Below are positions 35,341 through 47,390 of a stretch of 64,000 bases of DNA, piece by piece. The notes beneath the pieces were generated by a model. That model was given only the letters and a program-made list of their open reading frames with translations. It had not been told where the DNA came from and did no database searches. Made by a program: the position numbers and the translations under genes. Within the stretch, counting starts at the first letter, position 1. Every line of letters starts with the position of its first letter. Source of the DNA: Posidonia oceanica (Eukaryota > Streptophyta > Magnoliopsida > Alismatales > Posidoniaceae); contig JAZBRS010000060.1 of the NCBI GenBank assembly GCA_037176725.1, positions 58,432,001-58,496,000 of the forward strand. The letters are read 5' to 3'.

Positions 35341-37010
35341 AGAAACAAGAGTAGCTTGTCCTCGCCTGAGGAAACAAGAAAGAAAAGAAAGGAGGTTGGC
35401 AAGCGTGGGCATCGTCTGCACGGAACGAGGCCACGCAAGGGCTGATCCTCGCACGAGGATACAGGGCAGGACTCCGAGCATACGGGGTCCGAGAAGAGCT
35501 TGTCCTTGCCTGAGGAAGCAAGCAGGGGATTCCGCGCGGTCGGAATCAAAGGGGGGCTTGTCCTCACCCGAGGAAACAAGCAGAAGTCTGACCCGAGCCC
35601 CGAGGGTCAGACAGGGGGCTCATCCCTGGCTAGGGAAATGAGCAGGAGGGAAAGAAGAAAGAAGCTTGTCCTCGCCCGAGGAAGCAAGCACGCAGGACCC
35701 CGTCCGCATGGAGGGAAGTCACGTAGAAAAGGAAAAAGGGCTTATCCTCGCACGAGGACAAGCAGGAGAGGCAGAAGAAAGAAGCTTGTCCCCACCCAGG
35801 GAAGCAAGCGCGCGGGACCCCGTCTGCACGGAGGGAAGTCATGCAGAAAAGAAAAAAGGCTTATCCTCGCACGAGGACAAGCAGGAGAGGTAGAAGAAAG
35901 AAGCTTGTCCCTGCCCAGGGAAGCAAGCGCGCGGGACCCCGTCTACACGGAGCGGAGCCACGCAAAATGGAAAAAGGCTTGTCCTCGCACGAGGACCAGC
36001 AAAAAAGACAAAAGACTTATCCTCGCATGAGGATAAGCAAGAAGGGAAAGGGGGAGGGCAAGCATGGGCATCGTCTGCACGGAGCGAAGCCACACAAGGG
36101 CTGATTCTCGCACAAGGATACAGGGAAGGACACCGAGCATACGGAGTCCGAGAAGAGCTTGTCCTCGCCCGAGGAGCAAGCAAGGGCGCGCATACACTTA
36201 TCCTTGGCCGAGGAGTAAGCAGGCCTGATCCTCGCTTGAGGAACAGGAAAACTCCATCCGCGTGGAGCTGCGCAAAGCTTGTCCTCGCCCGAGGAAGCAA
36301 GCAAAAGGAAAAAGGGCTTACCCTCGCCCGAGGAAGCAAGCAGGAGGGACAGAAGAAAGAAGCTTGTCCCTGCCTGGGGAAGCAAGCGCACGGGACCCCG
36401 TCCGCACGGAGGGAAGTCATGCAGAAAAGGAAAAGGGCTTGTCCTCGCACGAGGAACAAGTAGGAGGGGCAAAAGAAAGAAGCTTGTCCCCGCCCGGGGA
36501 AGCAAGCGCACGGGACCCCGTCCGTACGGAGGGAAGTCACGTAGAAAAAGAAAAAGGGGCTTATCCTCGCACGATGACAAGTAGGAGGGGCAGAAGAAAG
36601 AAGCTTGTCCCCGCTTGGGGAAGCAAGCTCGCGGGACCCCGTCTGCATAGAGGGAAGTCACGCAGAAAAGGAAAAAGGGGCTTATCCTCGCACGAGGACA
36701 AGCAGGAGAGGTAGAAGAAAGAAGCTTGTCCCCGCCCGGAGAAGCAAGCGCGCGGGACCCCGTCCGCACGGAGTGGAGCCACGCAAAATGGAAAAAAGGC
36801 TTGTCCTCGCGCGAGGATAAGCAAGAAAGACAAAAGACTTATCCTTGCACGAGGATAAGCAGGAAAAGAAAGGAGGCGAGCAAGCGTGGGCATCGTCCGC
36901 ACGGACCGAAGCCACGCAAGGGCTGATCCTCGCATGAGGATACAGGACAGGACACCGAGCATACGGAGTCCGAGAAGAGCTTGTCCTCGCCCGAGGAAGC
37001 AAGTAGGAAA
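35341..37010 (-). repeat. GC-rich hairpin minisatellite in the 3' untranslated region of E
   Basis: Tandem units of about 120 bp, with regular copies starting near 35656, 35776, 35894, 36353, 36473, 36593 and 36716. Each unit carries two stem-loops. One has arms GCTTGTCC...CGAGG...CAAGC. The other has arms CTTATCCTCG / CGAGGATAAG with a two-base loop. Between them lies a segment with GGGACCCCGTCCGCACGGA, itself self-complementary (GTCCG/CGGA). Long open frames on both strands (for example 35839-36648, minus) come from the repeat period. Hypervariable tandem repeats in this region are known in Tat/Ogre elements. Confidence 0.8.
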
Positions 37011-37543
37011 GGAAAAGGGGAAAGCGATACCAGAGAGCAGCCTAAAAAGATGCCCCTGGTATCAGGTATGATGCCAAGGGACAGCCGAGGCGCCCCTAGT
37101 ACCAAAAGAAAGAAAAAGCAGACAAAACTAACGCGTTTGCCAAGCGATCAGTTAGGGGTGCCAGCCCAGAGCAAACTGGGCAAGTGGTGGCGGTGGTGCA
37201 TGGATCAGCAGGGTTCTTTGCGTGCATGTTGACTGTAGAGGGCTTTGCTGCAACTCTCCTGCCAAGGTTGCTGATTGCATGATGCTTGCAGGGGGAACTG
37301 TTCTGAAACTTTTTACGGGGCTGCTTTAGGTTGTCTGCATGGGTTAATGCTCTGAGGTGCTTGATGCAGGTCCTGTAACATCCTGATAGGAACAGATATG
37401 CAAATAGGCAAGGCATGCAACACAAACAAATGGCGTGAAACGTCTTTGTATTGAGTGAATCTCTGGTTACACGCCTCTGATAGGCCAAAAGATATAGCAT
37501 GGTTCAAGCAAAAAGCTATACAAGTAGATAGCTGCATAGACGC
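37011..37543 (-). other. Gene-free spacer downstream of the extra ORF
   Basis: This is non-repetitive untranslated sequence between the DUF7745-like ORF and the hairpin array. Frames here (for example 37096-37500, minus) match nothing I recognise. No signal is identified. Confidence 0.4.
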
Positions 37544-38746
37544 TTACTTGTGCTGGGTCTTCTTTGCTGGACGGGAGTCTAGAAACTGGGGGGCGCCTGG
37601 AGGGATCTCGCTGAGGGGCCAGAGTCCCTGCACCTCGGTGATGTACTCAGAAGTACATCCCGAGCCCTTCACAGCTGCAATATCAGTGGATTTCACCCCG
37701 TGCCGCATCAGGTTTGCTAGCACTGTTGTAGATGCTGTTGTGCTGAAGGGGTATGGCTGCATGAGTCTGGGCGCGGTGCTATCAATGAAGGCGCCCTGCC
37801 GGTAGCCAAACTGCCGCATGACTCGGATAGGTTGGTACTCCACACCCCTGGTGAATCCTGGCAGTACTACGAACCGTGAATCGCGAGCATCGAAGAACAC
37901 AGTGAAGGGCTCTGCTACAGATGGGATGATTCGCCAAGTTATTGCATCATCTGTCATCTCAGATAGCTTCTGATACTCTTCTGGCACAGTCTTTATAGTT
38001 CTCGCGTGGCCGCTGCTGCAGTAGGTTTCAATGGCATGCCTCTGAGGGCGCAGGAGGTCCATCTCCAGGTGTGCAGCTAGCTAGATCTGCACAAGCACCC
38101 CGCAATCGTGGAACTGAAGGCAGCGGTGCACAACGTGGTCCAACCCACGATATGTTTCTGCAAGGACGACTGGTGCCAGGTCAATGTGCGGGGTCACCAC
38201 TGCAAGTGCAATCTCGACGATCTCGACTGCAACCGTCATCCTGCCATGCGTGAAGATCAGCTTGCTTAGGAAGTAGACGACAAATCCCTGGAGCCACAGC
38301 TTGTCTCCAAGTTCAGCGCGCTTCTCCATAATAGCATCAAAGTACTCTAGGCGGAGCAGGGGCGTGGGCCTGCTGGTGCAGATAAGTTTTTGCTGGACGC
38401 GCTTAACAGAGAGCCCAGTCAGCTAGCTCAGGACTGCAGCATATCCATCGCGCCTCATAAAGATTGGGGGTCCCATAATTGCAGAGAAGCCGCAAATCTG
38501 GCGCACCTCCTCAAGCGTAGGAGTTAGCTCAGTCCTGCCGAAGCGGAAGACGTGATGTGTTGGCTTCCAGAATCTTGTTGCGGCACATAGGAGGTGTCTT
38601 CTTACTTCAACATCTACTGCCTTTAGGAGCTTAGAGGGAATCCCCCAAGTGCGCAGCCTCTCGCGATCAGCTTCAATGAGTTTGCCAACCCACTCTCGCA
38701 AGGCATCTGAACAGTGCATGGGAGTCACCAGAGTTGGATAACCCAT
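37544..38746 (-). pseudogene. Extra ORF: plant DUF7745 / plant-mobile-domain-like protein, broken by two TAG codons
   Basis: The frame is about 400 codons in the sense of the element, downstream of integrase. The start chosen is the frame beginning MGYPTLV at 38746. In-frame TAGs at 38423-38425 and 38081-38083 split it into three parts that continue in one frame, and a TAA ends it at 37544. Recognisable features are a first part with RFWKPTHHVFRFGRTELTPT and EEVRQICGF, a middle helical part with AETYRGLDHVVHRC, and a C-terminal part with VMRQFGYRQGAF. These match what I know of plant DUF7745 proteins, which are related to plant mobile domains and frequent near retroelements. Function is unknown; it is neither Gag nor Pol. 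I am fairly sure of the family and unsure of the true N-terminus, since TTTACAG just upstream (near 38790) could be a splice acceptor. Confidence 0.7.
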
Positions 38747-40224
38747 TGCAGGAGTGTAAGTGCAGGCTGCTGGTACAGAAAGCTCAAGTACCTGTAAACA
38801 GAGTTGCAGTTCATCAGATCAGGTATAAGCATACAACTGGCTGGGAAAGGGCATCATTTCAAAATTAACACAGCAGCTTTAGCAGGTTTAACAGTTAGCA
38901 TTCAGAGTGCAGATATAAAGCATATTCAGACTAGGGGCAGCTCTGCTGGGGCAAGTGGTTGGTCGGAGCTCTGGACCAGTGCAGCTTGAAGGAGGTCGGC
39001 GCATGCCAAATAGAAGTACTACCTCAACGCCGGGCCAAGTTTTGCAGAGCAGGGAGATAAAAGAAGAGGGAAGGACTTATGCTATGCATGCATGCAGGGT
39101 TTATGCTTAGTATGCGGAGAGATGCGCATGGTTCACAATAGATGCTTATAGGTGTATGCATGATTTTGCTTATATGCTGTGGCCCTCAGCATATGGAGTG
39201 CTTGGTGCCTGCTGCAGAGGAAGAGAGGGGTCCCTGACTCATTGGACTCTACTCAAGCTCTTAACTTGCTGGTGGCGCTCAGGAAGGGGTATTTGCGGTG
39301 CGGGGGTGGTGGGTGGTGAGGACAGGCTTCAAACCAAACTCCCAAGGACCTACACCTACTCTTTTGCATCGTTTTGGCTCCCTCATAGGCATGTAGGTTT
39401 TCCCTGTCCCTAACTTGGAGGCAGTGGGCACCTAGCTGGAGTTGGGGAGCAGCTTGCTAGGCCTTGCTGAGTTTAAAGGCTTCGCAGGGTTTGTGGATTT
39501 CCCAGGCGCAAACTTTGCTTATCTCTAAGGGGTTGCATTGCTTGCTTTTTCTCTTTCCGGAGTTGCTTTTTTTTGCTTCTTTTCTTTTTGCTTTCTCTTT
39601 TTTTTTTGCTTTTTGCTTTGCTTTTTCTTTTCTTCTCTTTTTTTTTGCAAGCTTCCGCTATCCCAGGCTTAGAGGTAATGGGCGCTGGGGTTTTGAAGTG
39701 GATTCGGGGCTCCCAGGTGCTAAGTGATGAACTACACGCCTCTATCTCTAGGGCCTGCTTCTGTCTTCGCCTTCTATTGCTTTTTCTTTTGTGCCCATGC
39801 TCAGATATATTCTTTTATGCTCACATTTGCTCACGCCCTAGCATTTTATCTCCCTCGGGAAACGCAAGTCCTAAGGGGTTTGGTTGTTTCGCCTGTTCTC
39901 ATTTGAAAGATGGCTCCCTCACTAGCTAAGACGCCTAAGTAGTGTTAGGTGAGGCAGGGTAGACTCTTTCCAAAGCAGGCAGCACGTCCGATTTCATCAT
40001 CAGGCCAAAATGCAATGCATGATTCTTGCAGGAATTTTTTTTGATTTTTGCTGGAGGTATGCAGGAAGAGATAGAGAATGCAAGGCTATATGCAGAGAAT
40101 GCAAGGCTATATGCAGAGAATGCGGGAATGCAAGGGATGAGATTGGAATACAGGGAGAATGTACAAGGAAGAGAAGATGCAAAGGGTAGGATGGAAGGAA
40201 ATGCTCTGCAAGGCTGGGGCCAGG
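38747..40224 (-). other. Gene-free region between extra ORF and integrase
   Basis: About 1.5 kb without a recognisable protein. It contains a long pyrimidine tract on the plus strand (39541-39650, purine in sense) and a small direct repeat of AATGCAAGGCTATATGCAGAG (40078-40123). It may hold the promoter or intron of the extra ORF, or unspliced untranslated sequence. Nothing firmer can be said. Confidence 0.4.
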
Positions 40225-41452
40225 CTACTGATAGTACTTCTTGAGATAGCATGCATTGACCAGCTCCGACTGCCCAGTCTGATCCATGTCCTCAAGAATC
40301 GCTGCGCCACTTGAGAATGACTGCTTGACCACAAAGGGGCCACTCCAGTTGGGTCGGAATTTACCTCAACCGTCTGGCAAGTGGATGCCTCGCAGAACAA
40401 GGTCTCCTGGCTGGAAACTCTTGGGTCGCACCTTCTTTAAGTATGCTCTTGCCATACGCTTCTGGTAGCAGCGAGCATTATGCATTGCTTGCAATCTACG
40501 CTCGTCTATCAGGTTGAGCTGGGCGCAGTGGTCCTCGACCCATTCTGCTTCTTCCAACTCTGCTTCTCGCAGGATTCGCAGCGAAGGGATCACCACTTCG
40601 ACAGGCAGCACTGCTTCCATGCCATATGCTAGCAAATAAGGGGTAGCTCCTGTAGAGGTCCGCACTGATGTTCTGTACGCCCAGAGTGCGTACGGGAGTT
40701 TATCGTGCCAGTCTTTGTGGGTTTTTGCCATCTTCTTCATTATCTTCACAATGTTTTTGTTGGTAGACTCCACTGCTCCATTCATCTACGGCCGATTCGG
40801 TGAGGATTTATGATACTTGATCTGGTGCTTCTGCAGATATTCCTCGATCCTCTTTGTAATAAAGTTCGGGCCATTGTCAGAGATGATTACATGCGAGACC
40901 CCATAACGGGTGACAATGTTATTTCTGATAAACTTCTCTGTCACCGCAGCTGTGACTGCCTTGTAGGAGGCTGCTTCCACCCACTTAGTGAAACAATCTA
41001 TCACTACCAGGATGAAGCGATGACCATTCGATGCTGCAGGGTGTATGGCACCAATGACATCCATCCCGCAGGTGGAGAAGGGCCATGGTGAGGACATGCT
41101 ATGCAATTCCTGTGGGGGTGCGTGCATAAGGTTACCATGGATCTGGCAGTTGTGGCATCTATGCACAAACTGGCAACAGTCTGCCTCCATGGTTGACCAG
41201 AAGTAGCCTTGCAACATTATCTTCTTGGCCAGCAGCACTCCGTTCATATGCGGCCCACAAGTCCCTGCATGAACTTGGAGCATAAGGGTGTCGGCATCTG
41301 ACTTGCTTAGGCAGCGTAGGAGCATCTGACTGTATGACCTTCTGTATAGCTGCCCGGCCCCTAACACATACTTTGACGCCAGACGCGCCAAGGTTCTTCT
41401 ATCTACCACTGAGGTGCCGGGCGGGTGGCTGCCAGACTCGAGGAATGCTTTG
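40225..41452 (-). pseudogene. Integrase, element E
   Basis: This is the integrase part of Pol, which inserts the DNA copy into the genome. In the frame from 41409 the zinc finger is H47, H54, C85, C88, followed by the catalytic core with D117 (GMDVIG), D178 (ISDNGPNF) and the Glu of NGAVEST, exactly 35 residues after the second Asp if the interrupting codon is counted (DD35E). A TAG at 40786-40788 stands where Gln is usual (RP-Q-MNG). A TGA at 40366-40368 stands where Arg is usual in PDG-R-GKF. After it the C-terminal chromatin-binding part runs to a TAG at 40225-40227 (YLKKYYQ). The upstream end is cut by LTR D. Without D and one CTTTG copy the frame joins the RNase H side at 46875 without shift. 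Confidence 0.9.
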
Positions 41453-41802
41453 TGTAGTAATCCCGATGTTCAGATCGTCCATGCACATTGCCAAAGCTCA
41501 CGTGCACCGATCAGAATCAGGCTCACTATTAGCGGCTATGTACGAGAAGGAAGACTTAACTCGAAAACATTTAAAAAAAGGAAAAAGAAGAAGAAAAGAA
41601 GAAGGTAAGACAAAATCGGAGTCGCCACCAAGTCTATTAGATCGGGAGACAAGGAAAATCGGGGAAATGCATGAATAATCACGCAAAACCAAGCAAAAGA
41701 TGCAATGCAAGGCAATGCAAAAGAAATGAGATGCAAATGAATGCAAATGATGTGACTCGTGCCTAGGATAAGGGCAATATGGTCATTACGGGCCAAGAGA
41801 GA

Positions 41803-41881
41803 GGGCAAGGACTCCTGTTACGTGCAGGGAAGGTGTTAGGCACCCCCGACACACCCGAGAATCGGTCTTTCTAGGCTTACG
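41803..41881 (-). promoter_or_regulatory. Conserved R-U5 core, LTR D
   Basis: This is the same conserved block as in the other LTR copies, about 350 bases from the LTR 3' end. CpG sites that are intact in B are partly TG or CA here. Confidence 0.6.
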
Positions 41882-42078
41882 CTCACATACACAGGGAAAT
41901 GCAGACTTTGAATGCCTAAGCGCCAATGAATGCCTATCTAAATGCTCAAAGATGTGCTCTAAGTGATGGAATGCAATGCAAGAAAGTAAACGTGCAGTCT
42001 AAGTGCTCAGCAACACTGTCTGTGTTCCGTACCGGGCGAAACCTGGCTCGTGAGAACTCCAGGCAGTAAGCATCACTG

Positions 42079-42094
42079 CCCTATATGCAAATGC
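42079..42094 (-). promoter_or_regulatory. TATA-like promoter motif, LTR D
   Basis: The sense reading is CATTTGCATATAGGG, at the equivalent position between minisatellite and R-U5. Confidence 0.45.
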
Positions 42095-42159
42095 AGGCGA
42101 TAAAACAAAACAGTGATGAAAACGGGCAATGCAGGCGACATGCGAGAGGAAACGACGTA

Positions 42160-42515
42160 AAACACGCAAAACGGTGCGAGAAGCGAAGTCGACACGCAAA
42201 ACGATACAAGAAATGAGGTAAGATCGTAAAACAGTGCAAGAAACAAAACGAGAAGGCAGAACGGTGCGAGAAACAAAGTCGATACGCAAAACGGCGCAAG
42301 AACGTGAAACAATGCAAGAAACGAAGTCGGCACGCAAAACGGTGCAAGAAACAAAGCGGGCACGCAAAACGGTGCAAGAAACAAAGTCGGGCATGCAAAA
42401 CGGTGCAAGAAATAAAGCGGGTACGCAAAACGGTGTAAGAAACAAAGCGGCACGCAAAACGGTACAAGAAACAAAGCTGGCATGCAAGACGGTGCGAGAA
42501 ACAAAGCGGCAAAGA
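42160..42515 (-). repeat. U3 minisatellite, LTR D
   Basis: About a dozen units of about 30 bp on CACGCAAAACGGTGCAAGAA plus ACAAAGCGG-type spacers, directly upstream in sense of the TATA-like motif. It is simpler than the compound array of LTR B. Confidence 0.8.
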
Positions 42516-45500
42516 GCGTGTAAAAGCCATGCAAGGCGAATGATATGCAAAAGATGCTGCCGAAGTTCAAGAGGACTTACCTTGGAAATCTGAAGCCTAA
42601 TCTGAAATCTGATTGTCCATGCTGAAGAGCGCTCCGCCGGGGTCGCCCAGGTAGCTTAGTTGAGAAGATCCAACGGCCGGATCTGAAGATATCCAGACTT
42701 CAAGGCAGGAGGCCAGAATAGGGGAGAAGATAAGATCTAAGTGTAAAAGGGGGCCTAAGGGTATGCAAAATAGGTCCTCCCATGTAAATGGGAGCTAAGA
42801 ATGCTTAAGTGTGTGCAAGAGATGCTAGATGCAAGAATGCATGAATGCAATGCATGCGGAATGCAAGTAAAGACTTAGGGATGATTTTTCAGAAAACTGG
42901 GGACTTACATGCAATTTTGAAAAGATGGGGGTCTGAATGCAAGGATTTTAAAAGGTTAAGGGCTTTTATGCAAGGTTTTTGGGAAGCGGAGGGCCTGAAT
43001 GCAATTTACAAAATGCAGGGTTCAAAATGCAAATTTTCAAGGTAGCCATGCATCAGAGCAAGCTTTGGAAATCGAATGGTAAATCAGCATGCAATTTTGA
43101 AATCAACAGGGTCTGAAATGCAACTTTCCAGCAAAGCAAGGGTCTGAGTGGTCTGGGAAAGCAAACAGGGGCCTATGTGCAGTTTTTCAAACATGCGAGG
43201 TCAAAAATGCAATTTTATAAGCAAAATAAGCATTTAAATGCATGCTGTGCATTGATGAAGGACCTATATGCAGAAATCAGATAATATGAGGGAAATGATG
43301 CAATGTAGTAAGAAAAAGTGAAAAATAAAACCTAAGTTAGCAGATCAGAGGATTAAATTGCAAATAAGAACAGCAACAGGGGCCAGAAATGCAATATAGC
43401 AAGGTAAAATATAAGCATTAAATCAGATTAATATCAGTAGGACTAACATGCAATAATATAAAACAAGAGGATTGGAATTTAAAGGAAACACTGAAGAGAA
43501 ACACTGTAGAAGGACTAACATACAATTAACTGATTTTTTGGATTTTTCATGCAATTTCATAAGATTTAAATGCAAAATTAAATCAATCTTAAACAAGGGC
43601 AGGACCAGAATGCAATAACCTAAAAGCAGAAGCTAAAAATGCAATTTAACAACAAAATAGTAAGGTAAGCGAAAAATAATGCTATAGTAATCTACAAAAC
43701 GACGACCACTGTAGCACAGTGCTACCAGTGGCCGTCGCGAGTGGAGGAGGGGTGCTGGGGACGTGCGGGACGGTCAGCGATGCTCTCTAGAGCTTGGCAG
43801 AGGTCTGGGCCGTGTCGGGGAGCGACGGTGGGGCTCGGAGCAGGCCGGCGAAGATGACGGAACAGTGTCGGAGATTTTGGAGCAGACCGGGCGAAATCGG
43901 CATCGGCGAAGGAAATGGAGGATGGGGCTGTGCTTCTGGAAGCTTCGCGGTGCTTGGGCGATCGTCGGCGAGTGCTTTCGGGGCCGGAGCGGCGATTCGC
44001 GTGCAAGAGTCGTCGAAGAAGACGAGTCAACGGCGACATTGACTCCGAGCGACGCAGACCAAAACCCTAGTCTAAGGGGGGGAGAAGCAAGGGAAGAAGA
44101 AGACTAAGCTAACGGTGTGGAGAGGTACCTGTTTCGACGTCCGGAGTGCTCTCCCGATGTAGGTGACCTTTGCAGAAGTCGGCCAGGATGGTCCGGCTGC
44201 TGGAGGCGTCTTCGGCGGCAAGCGAGGGTCTAGATCTGCTCCTCGCATCGCTCCGGTGCTTGCTGGATGGTCGGACACGAGTTCTACAGACCGACGGATG
44301 AAACGACTGTTTTGGGTTCAGCAGGAACAGCCGAAGGTGGGGGGTGGCCTCTGTCACTCCTTGGGCTGAACGGAGGCTTCCGGTGGACTTCTGGGGGTTC
44401 GGTGAAGGTCGCTGGATGGTTGGTTTGGGCAGTGGAGGTCTGGTTTAGGAGTTTGCAGGTGTGGTGATTTTCGGGCAGAAATGGAGAGAAGTGTTTGTAG
44501 TGGGGGGTTTGACCTGTGGCGAGGATGAAGGCCAAAGCTTGGGTGGCCTGAGAAGCAGGAGTTCTGGTGGTTTTCTGGGAGAAGTTTGGGATGAAATGGC
44601 GGTCAGAGGTGTCGGGAATTCTGGAGGAAGGTGGTTGGGTTCTAAGGAGGATTTCCGGTGGAATCGGAGGTGATTCTGGGCTGGATTTGAAAGTGGAGCG
44701 GGTGGTGTGTGTTGCTGGATGGTTGGTGGATTTGGGGGATGAATTGGGAGTGATTTTGGGAGTGTTTGATCGTCTGGTATGGAGTGGGATGAAGAGGAGA
44801 AAAACTGGTTTTTTGGCAGAGGAGGAGGAGTGGAATTGGGTTCTCTCTGGTCCACTCCTTCTCTCTGGGAAAGCACAAGGAAGAGAGGGAAGTTCTTGGC
44901 AGTCTGAGGGTGATCCCCTCTGGTTCGTTCTGGGGCTGGTTTTGTTCAGTCTTCATCTACAGGAGCGGCAGCAATTAATTGCCGGAGAGGTGGTGGCAGG
45001 AGGTTTGCAGGTGCACGGGAGGAGGGCGGCGCACGCCGGTCCAGCCTGGGCAGAGGTCGTGCGGCGCGCAAGGACGGCAGGTCTGGGATGGTGATGTGTC
45101 GATGCAGTAGAAGGTCGTTGGTAGAGAAAAAAGAAGAAAGAAAAAAACCAGAGGGAGGAGAAGGAGAGGAAGAAGGAGGGAAGGAGGAGGCTTGCAGGTC
45201 GTGGGCCGGGCCTGTGCGCAGGATTTTAAAAAAAAAGAAAAAAAGAAGGAGAGGAAGGGGTTGGTGGGCTGGACTAGAGGAGAAAGAAGAAATAAAAGGA
45301 AGAAGGAGGAAAGGAGGAAAGGAAAAAAGAGAAAGAAGAAGATGGAGAAAATTAGAATTAAAATAAAAATAAAAATAAAAATAGAATAGGAAAGATTTGA
45401 AAATGTTTTTAAAGAAGTTGTTTTTAAGTTAGGATTTTTAATTAAGTTTTTAAAGATTGTTTTTTAAATTAATTGAGGTTAGAAAGAGTTTTAGTTTTGA

Positions 45501-46869
45501 TTTAAGTTTTTAGGAATTAAGTTTTCTTTAAATTGTATTTGATTTGGTTCAAATGTTTGTTACATTTTTTAATTATTTTTGAATTAAGTTTTCCTTGTTA
45601 AGTTTTTCTTGTTATGTTGGGATTTAGGTTTTTTTCTCAATGGATTGTTTTTTAATTAGTTAGGAGTTTTAGTCTCTTAGTTTTTAGGATTTTTCTCTAA
45701 GTCTTTTATAAATTGCTTTTTGATTTTGTTTGTTAAATTCTTTTAATATTTTTTAGTTAAGTTTCCCTTGTTAAGCTTTTTCTTTTTTCCTTTTTTTAAT
45801 AAAATTTTTTTTAGGCTTGCATTAGATTTTAATTGTTTCTTTTAGATTTGTTAAGTTTTTTTTCAATTACTTGTCTTAGCATTCTTAATTATTTTCTTCC
45901 TTTTTTAAGATTTGTTCTTGATTATTTTTAATAGGTTTTTTTCTTTTTGGTTTGTTTTGATTAAATTTTGGTTTTTGCTTGATTTTATAGCATTTTCTTT
46001 TGTTTGTTTTGTATTTTTTAGATGGCATTCTTAATTTCCCTTTTTTAGTTGGATTTGGTTAGGTTTTTGTTTTTAAAGGTTTGTTTAAGTTTTTAATTAC
46101 TTATTTTAGGGTTTTAGTTTGCTTTCCTTCTATTTTAGTGTTTTAGAGGTTTTTTTAAGGATTTTTTAGGGATTTAGTAAGAGAAAGGGAAAGAAAATTA
46201 AAAGGAAGAAGAAAAGGGAGAAATGGAGGAATAAAGAGGAAAGAGAGGAGCTGAAAGAAAATAGTTTTTTGAAGGTCAAAGAAAATGCTAACAATAAGAT
46301 AAAAATAGGAATAAGATTGAGAAGAGACAGGAGCACAAGGGGGGCTCACAGCCAGGCAAGAAAAAGGGAGAGAAGGGGGTGAAAAGAAGGAGGATAATCA
46401 GGAGAGAGAGAGAGGAGAGAGAAAAGAATAATCCAAGAGAGAGAAAAGGATAATTTGGGTAAATGGAGGGGTTAGAAGTTTTGAAAAGAGGTGAAATTTG
46501 GAGAGTATGTAGCCTAGGGTCTCTAGTGTTGGACCAAGGGTTTGGATTTGGATTTTGGAAGGGTTTTGGAGGGGTTTTGAGGTGTAGAAAAAGGGTAGTT
46601 TTACCTAGGTTTTCTAGGGTTTTTGGGAGTGGTTTTGGTTTGAAATTTTGAGGGCTCTTTGGTGGGTTTGCTAAGTTAGGAAGGGTGAGTTTTCCTATGA
46701 TTTTTGGGTAGTTTTTGGGTTCGAGAAAGGGGTGTAATCTTAGGTTGAGTTTGGGCTTGTTTTGAGGGGAAAGAAGAAAGGAAAGGTGTGGGTTTAGACC
46801 TAGGTTTGGGTTCAGAAGCCACCAGAAGATTCCAATCGATTCAGCCTGTCAAAATGGGGTGTCAACACT

Positions 46870-47390
46870 TTGATATCGCAATACCAAGGCTGCTCTTCTG
46901 CCGAATCTGCCTCCTCTATGCTCATGCAATGCGCAGGCTGCTCCATGCACGTAACTGATACATCCACTGCTCGATCCTCAGGTACACTGAGCCAGGATGC
47001 TAAGGTTGCCAACGCATCTGCATATGCATTCCTTGCTCTATTCATATACGAGAAGCGGATGCTTGCAAACTGCTCTATCAGCTTCAGCAGGTGTTCGTGA
47101 TATGGCACTAACTTTGGATCTTTTGTTCTCCAGTCGCCATTCACTTGGGAAATCACCAGCATGGCATCGCCGTGCACATGCAGCTTCTACGCCTCATGCT
47201 CAAGTGCGACCTTCAATCCCAAAATGCATGCTTCATATTCTGCTTCGTTGTTAGTGCATTTGAAGGTCAGCTTCATTGCAAAGGGGATCATCTGCCCCTA
47301 GGTGTGGTCAGCACCGCGCCTATGCCTCGGCCCTTCTTGTTGACAGTGCCATCAAAGTACAACTGCCAATGCTCTAAGTCTTTGGGGTCC
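46870..47390 (-). pseudogene. Second (archaeal-type) RNase H domain, element E
   Basis: Tat-lineage elements carry this extra RNase H after the usual one; it degrades RNA in the RNA-DNA hybrid. Visible motifs in sense order are YFDG (first Asp), NNEAEYEA (Glu), GDAML (Asp) and NAYADALATLAS near the end. Damage: a one-base deletion near 47300 shifts frame within the domain, a TAG lies at 47298-47300, and another TAG lies at 47187-47189 where Gln is expected (EA-Q-KL). Its 3' continuation towards integrase is cut by LTR D at 46870. Confidence 0.85.

Larger units (their letters stand above)
41453..46869 (-). mobile_element. Solo LTR D (5,417 bp), nested in pol of E
   Basis: It starts TGTAGTAATCC and ends GTGTCAACA, with a perfect duplication CTTTG at 41448-41452 and 46870-46874. 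It is a member of the A/B/C family and has no internal region. It sits between the second RNase H and integrase of E. Blocks: R-U5 (41453-42075), minisatellite (42160-42515), mixed U3 (42570-42850), AAAATGCAA-type low complexity (42850-43690), GC-rich (43690-45230), purine-rich (45130-45390, with AAAATAAAAATAAAAATA), T-rich (45400-46150), purine-rich (46170-46460), terminus. No credible gene. It is the youngest event at this locus after E. Confidence 0.95.

Noticed and set aside
35839..36648. 269-codon minus-strand frame in the GC-rich array, and its neighbours
   Set aside because: Low-complexity translation of the 120-bp hairpin repeat with equally long frames on the other strand; no domain.
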